A stretch of 64,000 bases of DNA from Megascapheus bottae (GCA_024803745.1 JANJXV010000006.1:46221001-46285000); one strand, 5' to 3'. Numbered from the stretch's first letter, positions 21,348 through 32,993 are shown. A program made the numbers and translations. Notes: generated from the sequence alone by a model not told the origin.

Positions 21348-21773
21348 AATTAAAATAAAAAATTTACGAAACTTTCCATACCTTTGGAGAAGTTCATTAT
21401 GACTCTGCAACCAAAGTCCTGATCTTCCCTAGTCCACTTAGATTTGCCCCTCTTATAGCATCTTCTATCATAGAAAATGGCCTGGCCAGCCTTCCGGTGC
21501 TCAAGGTACAATCTTGGAATCATCCTGGACTTTCCTTTTCCTTGTGCATCTACTTTCAAACCAGTCACAAAGCCTGTTAGATCTTTCAAAATACATCCAA
21601 ATCTGACTACTTTTTACTAATCCCTGTTAAATCCTAAGACATCATTAATTCTTTTGTCCTTTTCTTTTATTCCATTCCTTCTCATCCCGTTCCCTTCTCT
21701 TCCTTTTGTACTGTTTTGTATATTTGTATGCATGTATGTGTGCCTGACTGTATATGTATATGCGCCCATGTGT

Positions 21774-21993
21774 GCACCAGTCCTGGGGCTTGAATTAAGG
21801 GCCTGGGCATTGTCCCTGAGCAGTTTTACGCACAGCCTTTATCACTTGAGCCACAGCTCCACTTCTGGTTTTTTGATGACTATAGGTGAGAATCCCACAG
21901 ACTTTCCTGTCCAGAATGGCTTCAAACTGCAATCGTCAGACCTCAGCCGCCTGAGTTGCTAGAATTACAGGCATGAACCACCTAGTACCTCTA
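21774..21993 (-). mobile_element. B1-Geo SINE
   Basis: Reverse copy: ccagtcctggggcttgaatt through gaattacaggcatgaaccac. A TG/TA-rich run precedes it. Confidence 0.82.
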
Positions 21994-21998
21994 TCCCT

Positions 21999-22190
21999 CT
22001 ATTCTGGGGATTGAGCCCAGAAGCCTCACACTTGTTAGGCAAGTGCTCTACTACTTAAGCATAGCCTCAGCCCTCCTGACTTTTACTTTGTTTTGAGACA
22101 GGATCTCATGATAATTCAAGATCCTCCTTACCTCTGTCTTCCAAGAAACTGGGATTGCAGGTGTCAGTCACCATAACCAGCTACCCATCC
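21999..22190 (-). mobile_element. ID-B1 chimeric SINE, old
   Basis: Reverse ID part (ggcaagtgctctactactta) adjoining a reverse B1 part (gagacaggatctcatgataa ... actgggattgcagg). Confidence 0.7.
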
Positions 22191-23213
22191 TTTATCTCTC
22201 ACCTAGAACATTATACAAGAACATTTTTCTGCTCTCCCTGCATCCTTACTAGCTTACCCTAGATATATTCTATATAAGTAACCTGAATGATTCTTTGAAA
22301 AACTAAATTAAATCATGCTGCTTCTCAGTACAAATCTTCCAGTTGCTTCTTAAAAAGATAACAGAGCTATGCACAACATGCCCCTTTAAGAAAAGACAAA
22401 TTGCTCAACTATAGTTATGTGACCATAGCCTCTAGCTGTTAGTTCTTTCAAGGTCAGTGTTGCAAGGCAGCCTCTTTATTCAAAATCACACTCTACCCAG
22501 GCAATCCTGCATGTGATGCCTGAGAAAAAGCAAGGATATAAATACCTGGGAGTTTTGCCCAGAGAGTGACAGTTCTGACAGGTATTTTCTCAGAAGTCAC
22601 CACAAGGTTATTGAAGGTATTTTGGGGGCCTTGTAAAACAATTCAGCTTTAACCTGACCATTCTTATCTCCTCTCCCTGATGTCAGATATGTATTGCAGT
22701 CCAAAGGGTCTTTGCATCCTCTCCTCTCCTCTTTCATTCTAACTATGTACTTTTATGTTCTTGTACTTTTATGTTTTTAGAATTTGGACCTCAGAGGATC
22801 TAAAACTAACTTTTCCTGACCCCCATATGGAAAAGAGCAACACCCTTTCTCCACTCTCGTCCTAATTACCCTGCTAGATTACTGTTGCTATTTCCCATAC
22901 ATTTTTATTTTATCTATCCTCCTCAAAAGTAGGAACTTAGCTTTGTTCACTTCAATATTCAGTTCCCGGATATACTAAGAGCGCAATGAACATTCAATGC
23001 ATGAAAAAAAATGAATTTACCTTTGGGAGTTTGCACCCCTGCTGGGAGACAAAAAATTCAGCTAAAAAGCTGAAACAATACTTCAAAGTCTTTCTGGGCC
23101 ATGTAAAAATTAAATTTTAAGAGCTGAAAAAATTTTGACATTAAAGTATCTATGTATTCAATAGTAATCTCAAGGTTACAGAAATCATGAATAGAAAGAA
23201 AGCAAGATTTAAA

Positions 23214-23445
23214 CCAAGCACCAGTGGCTCACACCTGTAATCCTAGCTACTCAGGAGACTGAGATCTGAGAATTGTGGTTCAAAGACAGCCCGGGCACGA
23301 CATGAGACTTTTATCTCCAATTAACCAATAGAAAACCAGAAGTGGCATTGTGGCTCAAGGGGTAGGGTGGTGGCCTTCAGCTGAAGGGCTCAGGGACAGC
23401 ACCAGGCCTGAATTCAAGTCCCACGACCAATGAAAAGAAAGAAAA

Positions 23446-23499
<54 letters not shown>
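23214..23499 (+). mobile_element. B1-Geo SINE ending in (GA)n
   Basis: SINE body to about 23440 (ctcaaggggtagggtggtgg subtype); its tail has become AAAG then about 50 bp of GA. Confidence 0.87.
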
Positions 23500-23502
<3 letters not shown>

Positions 23503-24430
23503 TTAGAAAAAAGAACTCTAATATCAATTCAATTTCTCCCCTCTCTCTTACTTACGTTATCCTAGACCTGGAATGAGATTTTTTTTCCACCCTAAATCCT
23601 GGTTTCTATATTGAAGAAAAAAATATTTAGGAAACAAAATCTGGGCACTAATTATGTCCTTTTCTACTAGAACTTCATTGCTTTTAGACTCTTCACAGAC
23701 AAAACAAGAAAATGAAGAAAATGTATACATACACCCATCCATCCATATATGTATGCAGAAAGCTGTCTATTTCTCTTTCATAGTGATATCTCAAAATCAA
23801 CTGAGTTTGTCATAATTGATACCTTTAATTCCAGTTGAACAACCCTCATGAATTGATATTTTTTTCTGAGGTCCTTGTTACTTTGAAATCTGAACCCAGA
23901 CTTCTACTGATTTCTTCATGTGTGTTTCTTATAGTTATTAAGTACCTTCCCTGTGCCAGACACTTGGCCAAGGTGCCAGAGTTTCTTCTTTCATACAAAG
24001 AATACAGCATACTGTTTCTGACTTTACTCTGTTCCTGAGCTTGCAAGAGATGACAAGTAATTATGACTGACACCACGGAGGATGTTGCAGAGGCAGAGAA
24101 AAGCTGCTCAGCCCAGCCTTGAGGAAGGCCAAAGTGCCCTGAGAAAGCCCAGAAAAATCTTCATGAGCTTATTTATCCCTCAGGGCCTTTACAGGCTGCC
24201 ATGAACTAGCCAAATAACAGAACAGAGGGCCTGAGAAAGAGGGTGGGGTGCCTTCAGTAGCACTGAAGATTGATTAGAGCTCCAATTTCCAATTGATACT
24301 TTGCTACTTTCAATCCTTCCTTCTTGGAGGCTCGCCTCCTTCAACCACCTCTATTCATCCTATCCTTGTTCTTTTCACCTTCTACTACAGTCAGCAAAGC
24401 CTTGACACCTCGTTCAACATCCTCAGATAT
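23500..24430. other. No gene recognised
   Basis: About 0.9 kb without SINEs. Overlapping short frames at 23835-24076 exist on both strands and have no support. Confidence 0.5.
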
Positions 24431-24667
24431 TAAGCTGGGCACCAGTAGCTCACACCTATAATCACAGCTACTCAAGAGGATCACAGCTCGAAGCCAGCCT
24501 GGGCACCTGCGAGACTCTGATCTCCAATTAATCATCAAAAAGCCAGAAGTGAGCTGTGGCTCAGGTGGTAGCTTGCCAACCTTGAACATAAAAGCTAAGG
24601 AAGAGCACCGAAGCCATGAGTTCAAGCTGGTGTCTCTGCACACGTACGTACACACACACACACACAC
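24431..24667 (+). mobile_element. B1-Geo SINE ending in CA repeat
   Basis: aagctgggcaccagtagctc start, Geo half ending gttcaagctggtgtctctgc, then cgtacgtacacacac. Confidence 0.82.
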
Positions 24668-24749
24668 CCTCTCCCTTCTTGAGCCTCCGGGCATCATCCA
24701 GCTAAACTAAAACCCAGCTGGAACTCACCCCGTGACGCTCCCCCAGTTC

Positions 24750-25520
24750 ACTTCCACACTCTCCCTTTCCCAACTAAGCTACCATGAAACTCACATTCCC
24801 CTTCAGAGGCTGTGGCCGTCCGCATTCACGTCACCACGAGTGCCACGACACCCTATCCAGTTTCATTCCGTGTCCGTGTGCACAACTGTGTGTATTGCCA
24901 GTTTAGCAACTAGTAAATTCACGGGGCGGGGGTGGGGCGGGTCACTCGAGGGGACTCAGTTACCTCAGATGCCCCCAAGCGACCCCAGGCTGCACCCCAA
25001 GGTTTATCACCTGACATTTTCTCTCTCATGGCGTCTCCAAGGGCCCGACCTTGAAGCCATCCCACGCCCTGCTTTCTCTATTCACGTCTGCAAGCTCTGC
25101 GGGATGAAAATTCCCCCCGGCAGCTTTCCCTGAAGAGGGTCTCCAGTGAGGCTCCCTCTGGTCAATTTAAAGAACACCGGAAGTCACTGGGACGCAGGGC
25201 CTACAGAGCTCTGAGGAAAAGGCGAGGGCTTGGACTCAAACGCCAGCCACATGAGCGAGTGCGGCAGGATTTGTGGAGGACGAATCTGGTTGGCAGTTCA
25301 GATCACGTGTTCCTTCACAGTCCAATCAGTCACGGAAGAGGGCGGGTCACCGGAGGTAAAACTGGCTGACTGACTTGTAGCCAGAAGCCAATGAGGGAGT
25401 CAGGTGCAAAAGACTGGCTGAGAGTTGGGGAGGATGAAGATGGCTCAAAAGTTGTTGCTTGCTTATGGGAGATTAGGCTACCTAGACCATGCTGAGCTTC
25501 TGAGGGTAGGGATGGAGGAA
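24750..25520 (+). promoter_or_regulatory. CpG-rich promoter-like island, gene unassigned
   Basis: CpG dinucleotides, rare elsewhere in the window, are clustered here (roughly three dozen by eye between 24730 and 25350) in G+C-rich, SINE-free DNA. Elements seen: GC boxes near 24920-24940 (ggggcggg, gggcgggt), E-box CACGTG at 25304-25309, CCAAT at 25322-25326 and 25388-25392, GC box gggcggg at 25340-25346, and no TATA box. Downstream is an ATG pair at 25434 and 25440, the second in good Kozak context (aagATGG), with an in-frame stop just upstream at 25419. It opens 24 codons to a possible donor, AGG/gtaggg, at 25506. Strand is inferred from the order of boxes; a bidirectional promoter is possible. 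No known BHMT-JMY interval gene comes to mind. Confidence 0.55.
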
Positions 25521-25576
25521 GGACTGAAAGAACAAGAAAGAAACCAAAGCTGAAAGATACTTTTTTCTTTTTCTTT

Positions 25577-25782
25577 CTTTTTTTTTTTTTGGCCAGTTGT
25601 GAGGCTTGACCTCAGGACCTGGGAAATGTCCCTGAGTTTCTTTTGCTCAAGTCTAGTACTCTACTACTTGAGCCACAGCACCACATCCAGCCTTTTCTGT
25701 TTATGTGGTACTGTGGAAGTGAATCCAGGGCTTCGTGCATATTAGGCAAGCACTCTACCACTAAGCCACATTCCCAGTCCTA
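25577..25782 (-). mobile_element. IDL-Geo SINE
   Basis: Begins with poly(T) after CTTT repeats; right half has cctgggaaatgtccctgagt and the 5' end gcaagcactctaccactaag. Confidence 0.8.
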
Positions 25783-25855
25783 AAAGACGCGCTGAACCTT
25801 AGCAAATTTAGCAAGACCAACCGTAAACCTTCCTAGTTTTGATGTCATCGTTTTG

Positions 25856-26072
25856 TTTTATGCCAGTACTGGGACATAAACTCAGGGCCTGGTGTTCTTA
25901 CTTGGCTCTTTTTCACTCATGGCGGGAACTCTACTACTTGAACCTGAGCTTCCAGTTCTAGCTTTTTTGTTGGTTAATTAAAAATAAGACTCATATATTT
26001 GTCTGGCATGGTTTCAAACTGTACTTCTCACATCTCAGTCTCCTGATTAACTATGATCCACTGGAACTAACA
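25856..26072 (-). mobile_element. B1-Geo SINE, diverged
   Basis: Reverse right half (ccagtactgggacataaact), linker ggttaattaaaaataagact and B1 start region. Confidence 0.7.
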
Positions 26073-26137
26073 GCTAACAGAGTTCTGCCTCCAGAAACTT
26101 GCACTTTTTTGTCTTCAGGTTATAGAGTCCCACAGAG

Positions 26138-26339
26138 AATTTTTTTTTTTTTTTGCCAGTCCTGGGCTTAGGCTCAGGGCCTGAGGACTGTCCTTGGATT
26201 TTTCTCAAGGCTAGAACTCTACCACTTGAGCCTCAGCATCACTTCTGGCTTTTTCTAAGTATGTGGTATCATGGAATTGAACCCGGGTCTTTGTGCATGC
26301 TAGGCAAGCACTCTACCACTAGGCCAAACTCCTGGCCCA
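26138..26339 (-). mobile_element. IDL-Geo SINE
   Basis: 17-T tail, complete reverse dimer ending gcaagcactctaccactagg and ccaaactcctggcccaata. Confidence 0.9.
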
Positions 26340-27707
26340 ATATTTTGATTAATACATTTACCAGAGTAACATATTACTGTTACAAGCTGCATGAGAAAAT
26401 AACAGCCCAGGGACAATAAAATATCAGGATACGGTTAACAAAAGAAAAAAAAGCTAAGAAGAAACACAGAGAAACACAAAGGTATGGACAAGACAACAAA
26501 ATTTTCTCATATCTTCCTCCTGGAAAATAAGCATGACACATGGTACCATCATGAAACACAGCTATTATTACAGAAAACTGTCTCCAGGTGACTGCCCAGG
26601 GGTATTCACCTGTCGGAAGCATTTGACTGTCAGGATGAATCAGAGCTGTGTAAATTAACTAGCAAGTACATTGTAGGCAGAAATATGTTGGAGAGAGAGA
26701 TGGTAGCCTTGGAATTGTGGGCAGGAGTGGGCGTGTGAAGAATGAAAAACAGAGCTAGGAAAGAGAGCAAAACAAATTCCTCATTCTCTTCTGCTGCTGC
26801 TTGTGCAACTCAGTAGCTGGGCTGAAGTTTTGAAACAAGAGAAAAGATGGGCAGGGACAGCATTACCTAAAATACATCCAAAGCCTGAGGAATAGCTTAA
26901 CTATTTCACATATGTGAAAGGAAGTAAAATTAGAAATCATGATATTTGTTTTGAAGAAAAACTGAGAATACATACTTCCTTAAGCCAATCATAACCACCT
27001 AAAGGGAATCAACTGGAATGAATCATTGACCAGACTGCATTACATTTATAAATTTTAATAATCCAATATTTTATTTAATGATTTAGAGCAAGGAATAGGA
27101 TCCAGGCTGATCTGTGTAGTCAAACAACCTGAGCTTAGGCAGTATGTTTGAACAGGATGTGGAATTTCAGGGGTATTGCGTAATAGAAAGGCAGACATTA
27201 ATGCACTTCCAATACTTCTGTGTACTGCAGAGAGCAGAGAAATAAGCAGGAGAGGGATTAAATAGAAGAGATTCTAGGAAGACCTGGAGGCCTGGAACTT
27301 GGACCATTCACCTTGGAATTGCTGCTTTGTCCCATCACACTTATATAATTCACTTTCCTATATAATTCCAAAATTATATAAGAAAAATACTGTGGCTATA
27401 GCCACAGTTGAAACTTTCATCTCAACAAGACATTAAGGCACTAGTTCTCCTTATCCCCTCCCCCTCACTCCCAAGGAATTCTCAAAGATGTGAAATGCTT
27501 TCCCTACTATTTCAAAAGTTTCTAGGAAACTTTTGGATTTCCTGGAACTATTTTGTATAATTCATATCAACCTTCAGTAATTCATACAGCACAAACTCTG
27601 CTAACAAAAGAAATGGGAAAATATTTGAATACACAGAAGGCTTTCTGGAAGTGAGACCTTTCATTCCACTAAATATAAGAGAGGAAGAAACACAATAAAA
27701 TATGTTT
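26340..27707. other. Repeat-poor 1.4 kb, no gene recognised
   Basis: No SINE or LINE seen. Around 27360 there is an inverted-looking TATAATT-rich segment (acttatataattcactttcc and ctatataattccaaaattat). No coding support. Confidence 0.5.
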
Positions 27708-27960
27708 AGTGTGAAGTACAAATGGCTCACAGCTCTAATCCTAGTTACTCAGGAGGCTGAGATCTGAAGATTAAGACTCTTATCTCCAATTAACTCCCCC
27801 TGCTACCTCCCCCCCAAACCACAGAAAATAAAACTGGAAATGGAGCTGTGGCTCAAATAGTAGAGTGCCAGCTTTGAGCAAAAAAAAAGTCTAAAGGGCT
27901 ATGCCCAGGCCCTAAGTTCCAACCCAAGTCCAAGTATGTGCCTGCGCATGCGCACGGGGG
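27708..27960 (+). mobile_element. B1-Geo SINE with C-rich insertion
   Basis: Left half ctaatcctagttactcagga. The linker after ccaattaact gains a C-rich stretch (ccccctgctacctccccccc). Confidence 0.75.
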
Positions 27961-27991
27961 CAAACATACACACCAATTAATTAAAAAGATG

Positions 27992-28174
27992 TTTAGCTTT
28001 AGACACTTATAGCTCATAGCTATACTCCTAACTAGCCAGGCTATGATCAGATGATCAGTATTTGGTCAGCCTGGGAAGAAAAGGCAATGAGACTGTATCT
28101 CCAAAATAACTGGCAAAAAAGCAGGACGGGAGGCATGGCTCAAGTGACAGAGCACCAGCTGTCATCAAGAAAGC
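27992..28174 (+). mobile_element. B1-Geo-like SINE, old
   Basis: 7SL-like part tggtcagcctgggaagaaaa, then aggcatggctcaagtgacag. It abuts the next B1-Geo copy. Confidence 0.6.
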
Positions 28175-28392
28175 AGAAGCCAGGCACCAGTGGCTCACAC
28201 CCATAATCCTAGCTACTTAGGATTAGCAGTTCAGCCCAGGAGGGAAACTCTATAAGACTCTTATCTCCAATTAACTAGCAGATAACTAAAAATGACATTG
28301 TGGCTCAAAGTGGTAGAGTGCTGGCCTTGAGAGAAAAAAGTTCAGGGAAAGTGACCAGGCCTTGTGTTCAAGCCCCATGACTAACAAAAAAG
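28175..28392 (+). mobile_element. B1-Geo SINE
   Basis: gccaggcaccagtggctcac start and A-rich end at about 28392. Confidence 0.85.
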
Positions 28393-28917
28393 AAAAAGAA
28401 AGGAAGCAGAAATAGTTTCCTGAGTTCTAGTACTACAAAGGATGATCAAGAAAGAAGGGAAAGGAGGAGGACAATGAAGAAAAAGCAGTTTAGAATTGGA
28501 AATTGTAAATAAAAATGTGCTTGTGAAAACAACCTGTTCTATCAACTATGCGATTCCATTTGTTTACCAATGGAGTGATACATAAAAATACTTGCTTTTG
28601 AGCATTAATGTGGTGACTCAACAGCTTTCATCATCTTTTCTTGTGGAGAAGAAAACAGTATAATAGGAACATCATATCCGGAGTGCTTATCCCATGACTG
28701 TCTAATAGAATCCCATGAGAAGAGTATAAGCTACTTGTATGCTCCAGAAAGAAAACTGAGTCTTACCAGAAGCCTTATAAGCCAAAACAATAGGCAGAGT
28801 AGGAGTCATGGAGTCATGCCAGAGGTGGCCCAGCATCTGCTGCTCTGGCTCATTTTATACATATCATCCTGCAATAAGCTAATTAGATTAGAACTTATTT
28901 CAAAATATATAGCTGGT
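28393..28917. other. No gene recognised
   Basis: Purine-rich start (aaagaagggaaaggaggagg) then about 400 bp with nothing identified. Confidence 0.5.
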
Positions 28918-29147
28918 AAGCCAGGCACAGTGGCTCATGCCTATAATCTTGGCTTCTCAGGAGTCTGAGATCTAAGAATCACAGTTCAAAGCCAGCCCAG
29001 GCATTAAAGACTGTGAGACTCCAATTAACCACTAGAAAAATCGGAAGTGGCATTGTGGTTCAAGGGGTAGGGTGTTAGCTTTGAGCTGAAGGGCTCAGGG
29101 ACAGCGTCCAGGCCGAGAGTACAAGCCCCACGATTGATGGGGAGAAA
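28918..29147 (+). mobile_element. B1-Geo SINE
   Basis: gccaggcacagtggctcatg start; ctaatt-type linker; aggggtagggtgttagcttt right half; short A-tail. Confidence 0.87.
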
Positions 29148-29360
29148 AAAAATCTATAGCTGTTATATTCTTGGCATACAGGAGAAGCAACAAATATTTA
29201 CTAAATGAAATATTTGGCTAATAATAAAGTTTAGATAAATAATAAAAACTGAAATCATTTGCTTCATTTAATAATTTACAAGAATGGAATATATTGAAAA
29301 TATCACTGTATTAAATAATTGAATGCATGGAAAATATATACAGAATTAAAATTAAATGAA

Positions 29361-29545
29361 GGACCAGGAATGCAGCCTAGTAGTAGAATGCTTGCCTAGT
29401 ATGCAGGAAGCTCTGGGTTCAATTCCTTGGTACCACATACACAGAAAAAGCCAGAAGTGATGCTGTGGCTCAAGTGGTAGAACACTAGCCTTGATCGTGC
29501 CCTGGCCCTGAATTCAAGCCCCAGGATTGGCAAAAATAAATAAAC
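29361..29545 (+). mobile_element. IDL-Geo SINE with right-half deletion
   Basis: The sequence cttgatcgtgccctggccct replaces the usual gagaaagcccaaggacagtg, so about 20 bp are lost. Confidence 0.85.
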
Positions 29546-29569
29546 TAGATCAACAAAGTATCAATATTT

Positions 29570-29800
29570 TATGTTTTCTGAATATTTTTATTATATTTAA
29601 GTACTTGTACAAAGGAGTTGCAGTTAATGAATAGTGTGTCTTGATCAACAACACACCTTTCAACATTCTCACCCACCCCTCCTAATCTACCCCTTCCCTC
29701 CTTTTTCTTAATTTTTAAGATATGTATTGAATTTTTTCCATTTAACAAAGCTGTTTGTATATACAATGCATCTTGATCTGTCTTATATCTTTCACCAATA
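29570..29800 (-). mobile_element. L1 3' UTR fragment, minus strand
   Basis: Pattern tttttattatatttaagtac, gagttgcagtt and a C-rich acccacccctcctaatctac matches the L1 3' UTR seen in reverse at 11207-11670. Diverged. Confidence 0.5.
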
Positions 29801-29984
29801 TTTCAATTTCAGTTTGTATTGATAAAAGAATGTGCTACATACTTACTCTATTTGGTGAGTGTGATTATAACTAATCTTACTTTTTAAATTAATTTACTTC
29901 ATTTATATTTTTACTAATATCGAGGGTTTCACTTTAACATACCCATATATATATATATACAATGCTGTTTTTCTTTTTGGCTGT

Positions 29985-30093
29985 TGTTTTTGGTAGAGAG
30001 TCTCAATATATAGCCAAGGCTGGCCTGGAACTTCAGTCTTTGCCCCTACTTCCCAAGTGCTGGGATGATAAGCGTTAACCACCACACCTAGAG
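29985..30093 (-). mobile_element. B1 monomer
   Basis: Reverse B1: gagagtctcaatatatagcc, ggctggcctggaacttcagt, ccaagtgctgggatgataag. Confidence 0.8.
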
Positions 30094-30342
30094 AAGGCAT
30101 GTAGCAATGGCTTCAAAATATTGTGTTCATCACCTTTAGTAGCCTTGCTCCAGTTGCCAAGCTTGAAGCTCTTAAAAACAGATACCAAGAATAAATTGCA
30201 TATTCTAAAATATAGCTGGATGACTCCTGAGCTCAGCACTCCTTCTCCTCAGTAGAGTAGTTTGGTCTTGACTGAAGTTACTGGAACTTTAGGAGCCAAT
30301 TGAAATGAGGGGTTTTGTTATAGTTAAAAGAAAATGCTGCTT

Positions 30343-30410
30343 GTTTGTTAAACACGTCATTTGAAATATGATGTAAAAATCAATGTTAATAAATTCTTTA
30401 ATAAAAAAAT
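30343..30410 (+). repeat. Recurring retroposon 3'-tail module (copy 1)
   Basis: cttgtttgttaaacac then tttgaaatatgatgtaaaaa, tcaatgttaataaattcttt and an A-run. The same module recurs at 31553 and 53565. Confidence 0.7.
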
Positions 30411-30598
30411 CAAAAATTTGTATTTGGTTATCTGAAATTGGGTAGGGAACGGGGGAAAACAAGATGAGGGGTGGGGGAGGGGGGAAGGGAAATGGGGACC
30501 AAGACATGTGAAAGGGTATCAATGTAGGGGAATTAATACACCATTTATCTGGCAAATATCATGTAACCCTTCTACTAATTACAATAAAAAATATATGA
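30411..30598 (+). mobile_element. L1 3' end insertion, young type
   Basis: Near-identical in order to the 3' UTR end of the L1 at 14160-14308: G-rich run, accaagacatgtgaaagggt, ctggcaaatatcatgtaacc, ttacaataaaaaat and A-tail. Flanks aaaaaatcaaaaa before and after suggest target duplication. Confidence 0.8.
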
Positions 30599-30610
30599 AA
30601 AAATCAAAAA

Positions 30611-30973
30611 AAGGAAATACTAATCTAGCTAAGAGTGAAGTTTTAGGGCAGATGTGTGACATAAAGCCCTGGGTCCATATCCTATACTGCCATGAGTTTG
30701 TGGCATAACTGCTAAAGAGCACACCTCTGTACCCGACTGAAAGACGTTCAGAATGTCTGGTCTTTCAACTGCTAGTGTGGCTCCAATGCTGTTTCTCGAG
30801 AGTCATGTAATCAATGTCCAACTGGAAGGACTATTTCCCACAATTAACCTGCCAGAAAAATCAACCCTAGTCCAGGTCTGTGTGGTTTCTCCTGCCCATC
30901 TCTCTATTAATAATCATGCATGGGGAGAGAACAAGGGAAGGGGTGATTTTGTCCAAAAAGAAATATAGTCTTG
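30611..30973. other. No gene recognised
   Basis: Short open frame at 30753-30968 without support. Confidence 0.45.
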
Positions 30974-31210
30974 AGCTGGATGCTAGTGGCTCCCACCTAT
31001 TATCCTAGCTACTCAGTAGGCTAAGATCTGAGAACTGCTGTTTAAAGCCAGCCTGGGCAAGAAAGACTGTGGGACTCTTCTATCCAACTAACCCACCAGA
31101 AAATCAAAAGTGGAGCTGTGGCTCTAAGAAGTTCAGCACTAGCATTGAGCAAAAAAAAAAAAAAAAAGGCCCAAGCCCTGAGTTCAAGCCCCACAGCTGG
31201 CATAAAAAAA
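30974..31210 (+). mobile_element. B1-Geo SINE
   Basis: agctggatgctagtggctcc start, internal A-run of 18 in the right half, A-tail at about 31203. Confidence 0.82.
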
Positions 31211-31552
31211 CTCTTTGTTTCCGTAAGTAAGAAGGTGGAAACGAAGATTTTGCTATAGTAAGATCACTCAGTTCTCTGAACTCCCTCCCAATTTACATCA
31301 CAAACCTGCTATGATATACCACTAGGCATTACTATTAATGTTCTATCAGCTAAAGTATCCTGGCAATTACTGATAGCAAATCATTGGGAACTACCTGATT
31401 TGTAAAAAGATTTTTTAAAATAAATCAATAAAATTATTCATTTCAGGATTCTCACTGGTTTTGGGGTCTGTGGCAAGTGGATTAAGTCTCAGGACTATTC
31501 AGATTTTATATTCCAGAGCTATAGAGAGATTTGGTTTCTTAAAAATAAGGGA

Positions 31553-31618
31553 GACATTTGAAATATGGTGTAAAAATCAATGTTAATAAATTCTTTAATT
31601 AAAAAATAAATAAATAAG
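31553..31618 (+). repeat. Recurring retroposon 3'-tail module (copy 2)
   Basis: gacatttgaaatatggtgta then tcaatgttaataaattcttt, A-run and AAAT repeats. The preceding 31211-31552 hold nothing recognised. Confidence 0.7.
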
Positions 31619-31633
31619 GAAAAAAATAAGGGA

Positions 31634-31865
31634 GAAATCTAGGCACAGTGGCTCATGCCTGAAATCCTAGCTACTCAGGAGCCTAAGATCTGAGGATCAA
31701 GACTTAAAGCCAGCCCAGGCACTAAAGACTGTAAGACTCTTATTTCCAATTAACCACCAGAAAACAGGAAGTGGGACTTGGCTCAAGGGTAGGGTGGAAG
31801 CCTTGAGCTGAAGAGCTCAGGGACAGCACCCAGACCCAGAGTTCAAGCCCCATGACCCACAAAAA

Positions 31866-31920
<55 letters not shown>

Positions 31921-32030
31921 GAAGGAAGGAAGGAAGGAAGGAAGGAAGGAAGGAAGGAAGGAAGGAAGGAAGGAAGAAAGAAGGAAAGGAAGAAAGAGAG
32001 AAAGAAAGAGAGAAAGAAAGAAAAAGGAAG
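31634..32030 (+). mobile_element. B1-Geo SINE ending in (GAAA)n/(GGAA)n
   Basis: SINE body to 31860; tail is about 60 bp GAAA, about 55 bp GGAA, then mixed GAAA/GAGA. Long low-complexity frames over it are artefacts. Confidence 0.92.
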
Positions 32031-32092
32031 AGGGAAACTTGCCATTGTATATACCACATTCATTCAAAACTGAAGAACGCAGTTTTAAAAAA

Positions 32093-32179
32093 AAATGTTT
32101 TGCCACACTAGGGATTGAACATAGAGCCTCAACCATACAAGCTAAGCAGTTCTACCAATGAACCATAGCCCCAACCCAG
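32093..32179 (-). mobile_element. ID-like monomer
   Basis: gccacactagggattgaaca, gcagttctaccaatgaacca and ccccaaccc: reverse tRNA-derived monomer, old. Confidence 0.65.
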
Positions 32180-32687
32180 AAATGGTGGTCTAATTCCAAA
32201 AAATTAAGTTTGATTTGGTCTAAGGATGAATGTATTCACAAAGAGAAATTTGGTTGTTTCTGTGCTTCAGTTACCATCTGGAATTCTGGAAGATATAAGC
32301 AAACATCCTATATTGGATGCATCTTAAATGAAGACAGGCTTGAAAGTCTTTCTAGCTTAAGTAAATTGATTCCCATTTGCAGCCTGGAAGTCCTGGCACA
32401 AGTGCAGGGAGGGACAAGTAAACTTTGCCCTGTCAACATTAAAGACTTCATTGTCTCTCTATTGAATATTTTAAAAGAAATATGAAAAGTGCATTAACAA
32501 GGTATTTTGCATGAATCTAAAATTAAACTTTGCTGAACACACTCAGACCTTTGTAGTTGTTTTGTGTAGTTCTACATCTGCAAGCAAAACTGACTAGATT
32601 TCACCATTATATGACAAATAGAGGAACTATGAATTGTGTCCTGTGTGGTACTGATAAGTAGAGCTATCAGTCTATTTAAGCTTAGAA
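32180..32687. other. No gene recognised
   Basis: A 91-codon frame (32210-32485) is open but has no family resemblance or splice context; taken as chance. Confidence 0.5.
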
Positions 32688-32820
32688 GATTTTATTATTA
32701 TTACTATTATTATGAGACAAGGTCTCACTATTACCCAGGCTGGTCTCAAATATCCAGCTCAAGTGATCCTTGTGCCCTTGGAATAGCTGGGACTATAAGA
32801 ATATTACACTGTGCATAGCA
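32688..32820 (-). mobile_element. 7SL/B1-like monomer
   Basis: TTA-repeat start, gagacaaggtctcactatta, caggctggtctcaaatatcc, atagctgggactataaga. Confidence 0.78.
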
Positions 32821-32855
32821 GGGAAAAGATATATATTTTTGAGACAGATATATAT

Positions 32856-32990
32856 TTTAGTGAGACAGAGTCTCACTATGTAGCCCAGTTGAGCTGGAAC
32901 TCATTGTGTACCTTGGGTCTAGAATTCACAATCCTCCTGTTTCTGCTTCTCAAAGCAGTAAGATTCCAAGCCTATGCCATTGTGCCATCA
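32856..32990 (-). mobile_element. B1 monomer
   Basis: gagacagagtctcactatgt, gagctggaactcattgtgta, tgcttctcaaagcagtaaga. A duplicated gagacagatatatatttt lies at its edge. Confidence 0.78.
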
Positions 32991-32993
32991 CAA

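Larger units (their letters stand above)
21370..23010 (+). mobile_element. LINE-2 (L2), ancient, split by SINEs
   Basis: Segments match L2 in order: ggaatcatcctggactttcc, a part near 22320 resembling gatcatgtcactcctctgct, and a 3' end with ggaacttagctttgttcact then gcaatgaacattcaatgcatg. Reverse SINEs at 21774-22190 interrupt it. Non-coding relic, no intact frame. Confidence 0.7.

Noticed and set aside
24732..25133. 133-codon frame across the CpG-rich island
   Set aside because: Probably a by-product of G+C-rich, stop-poor sequence; it shows no domain and its N-terminal part begins in ordinary flank.
32210..32485. 91-codon frame as a gene
   Set aside because: No family resemblance or supporting signals; flanked by old SINE pieces.
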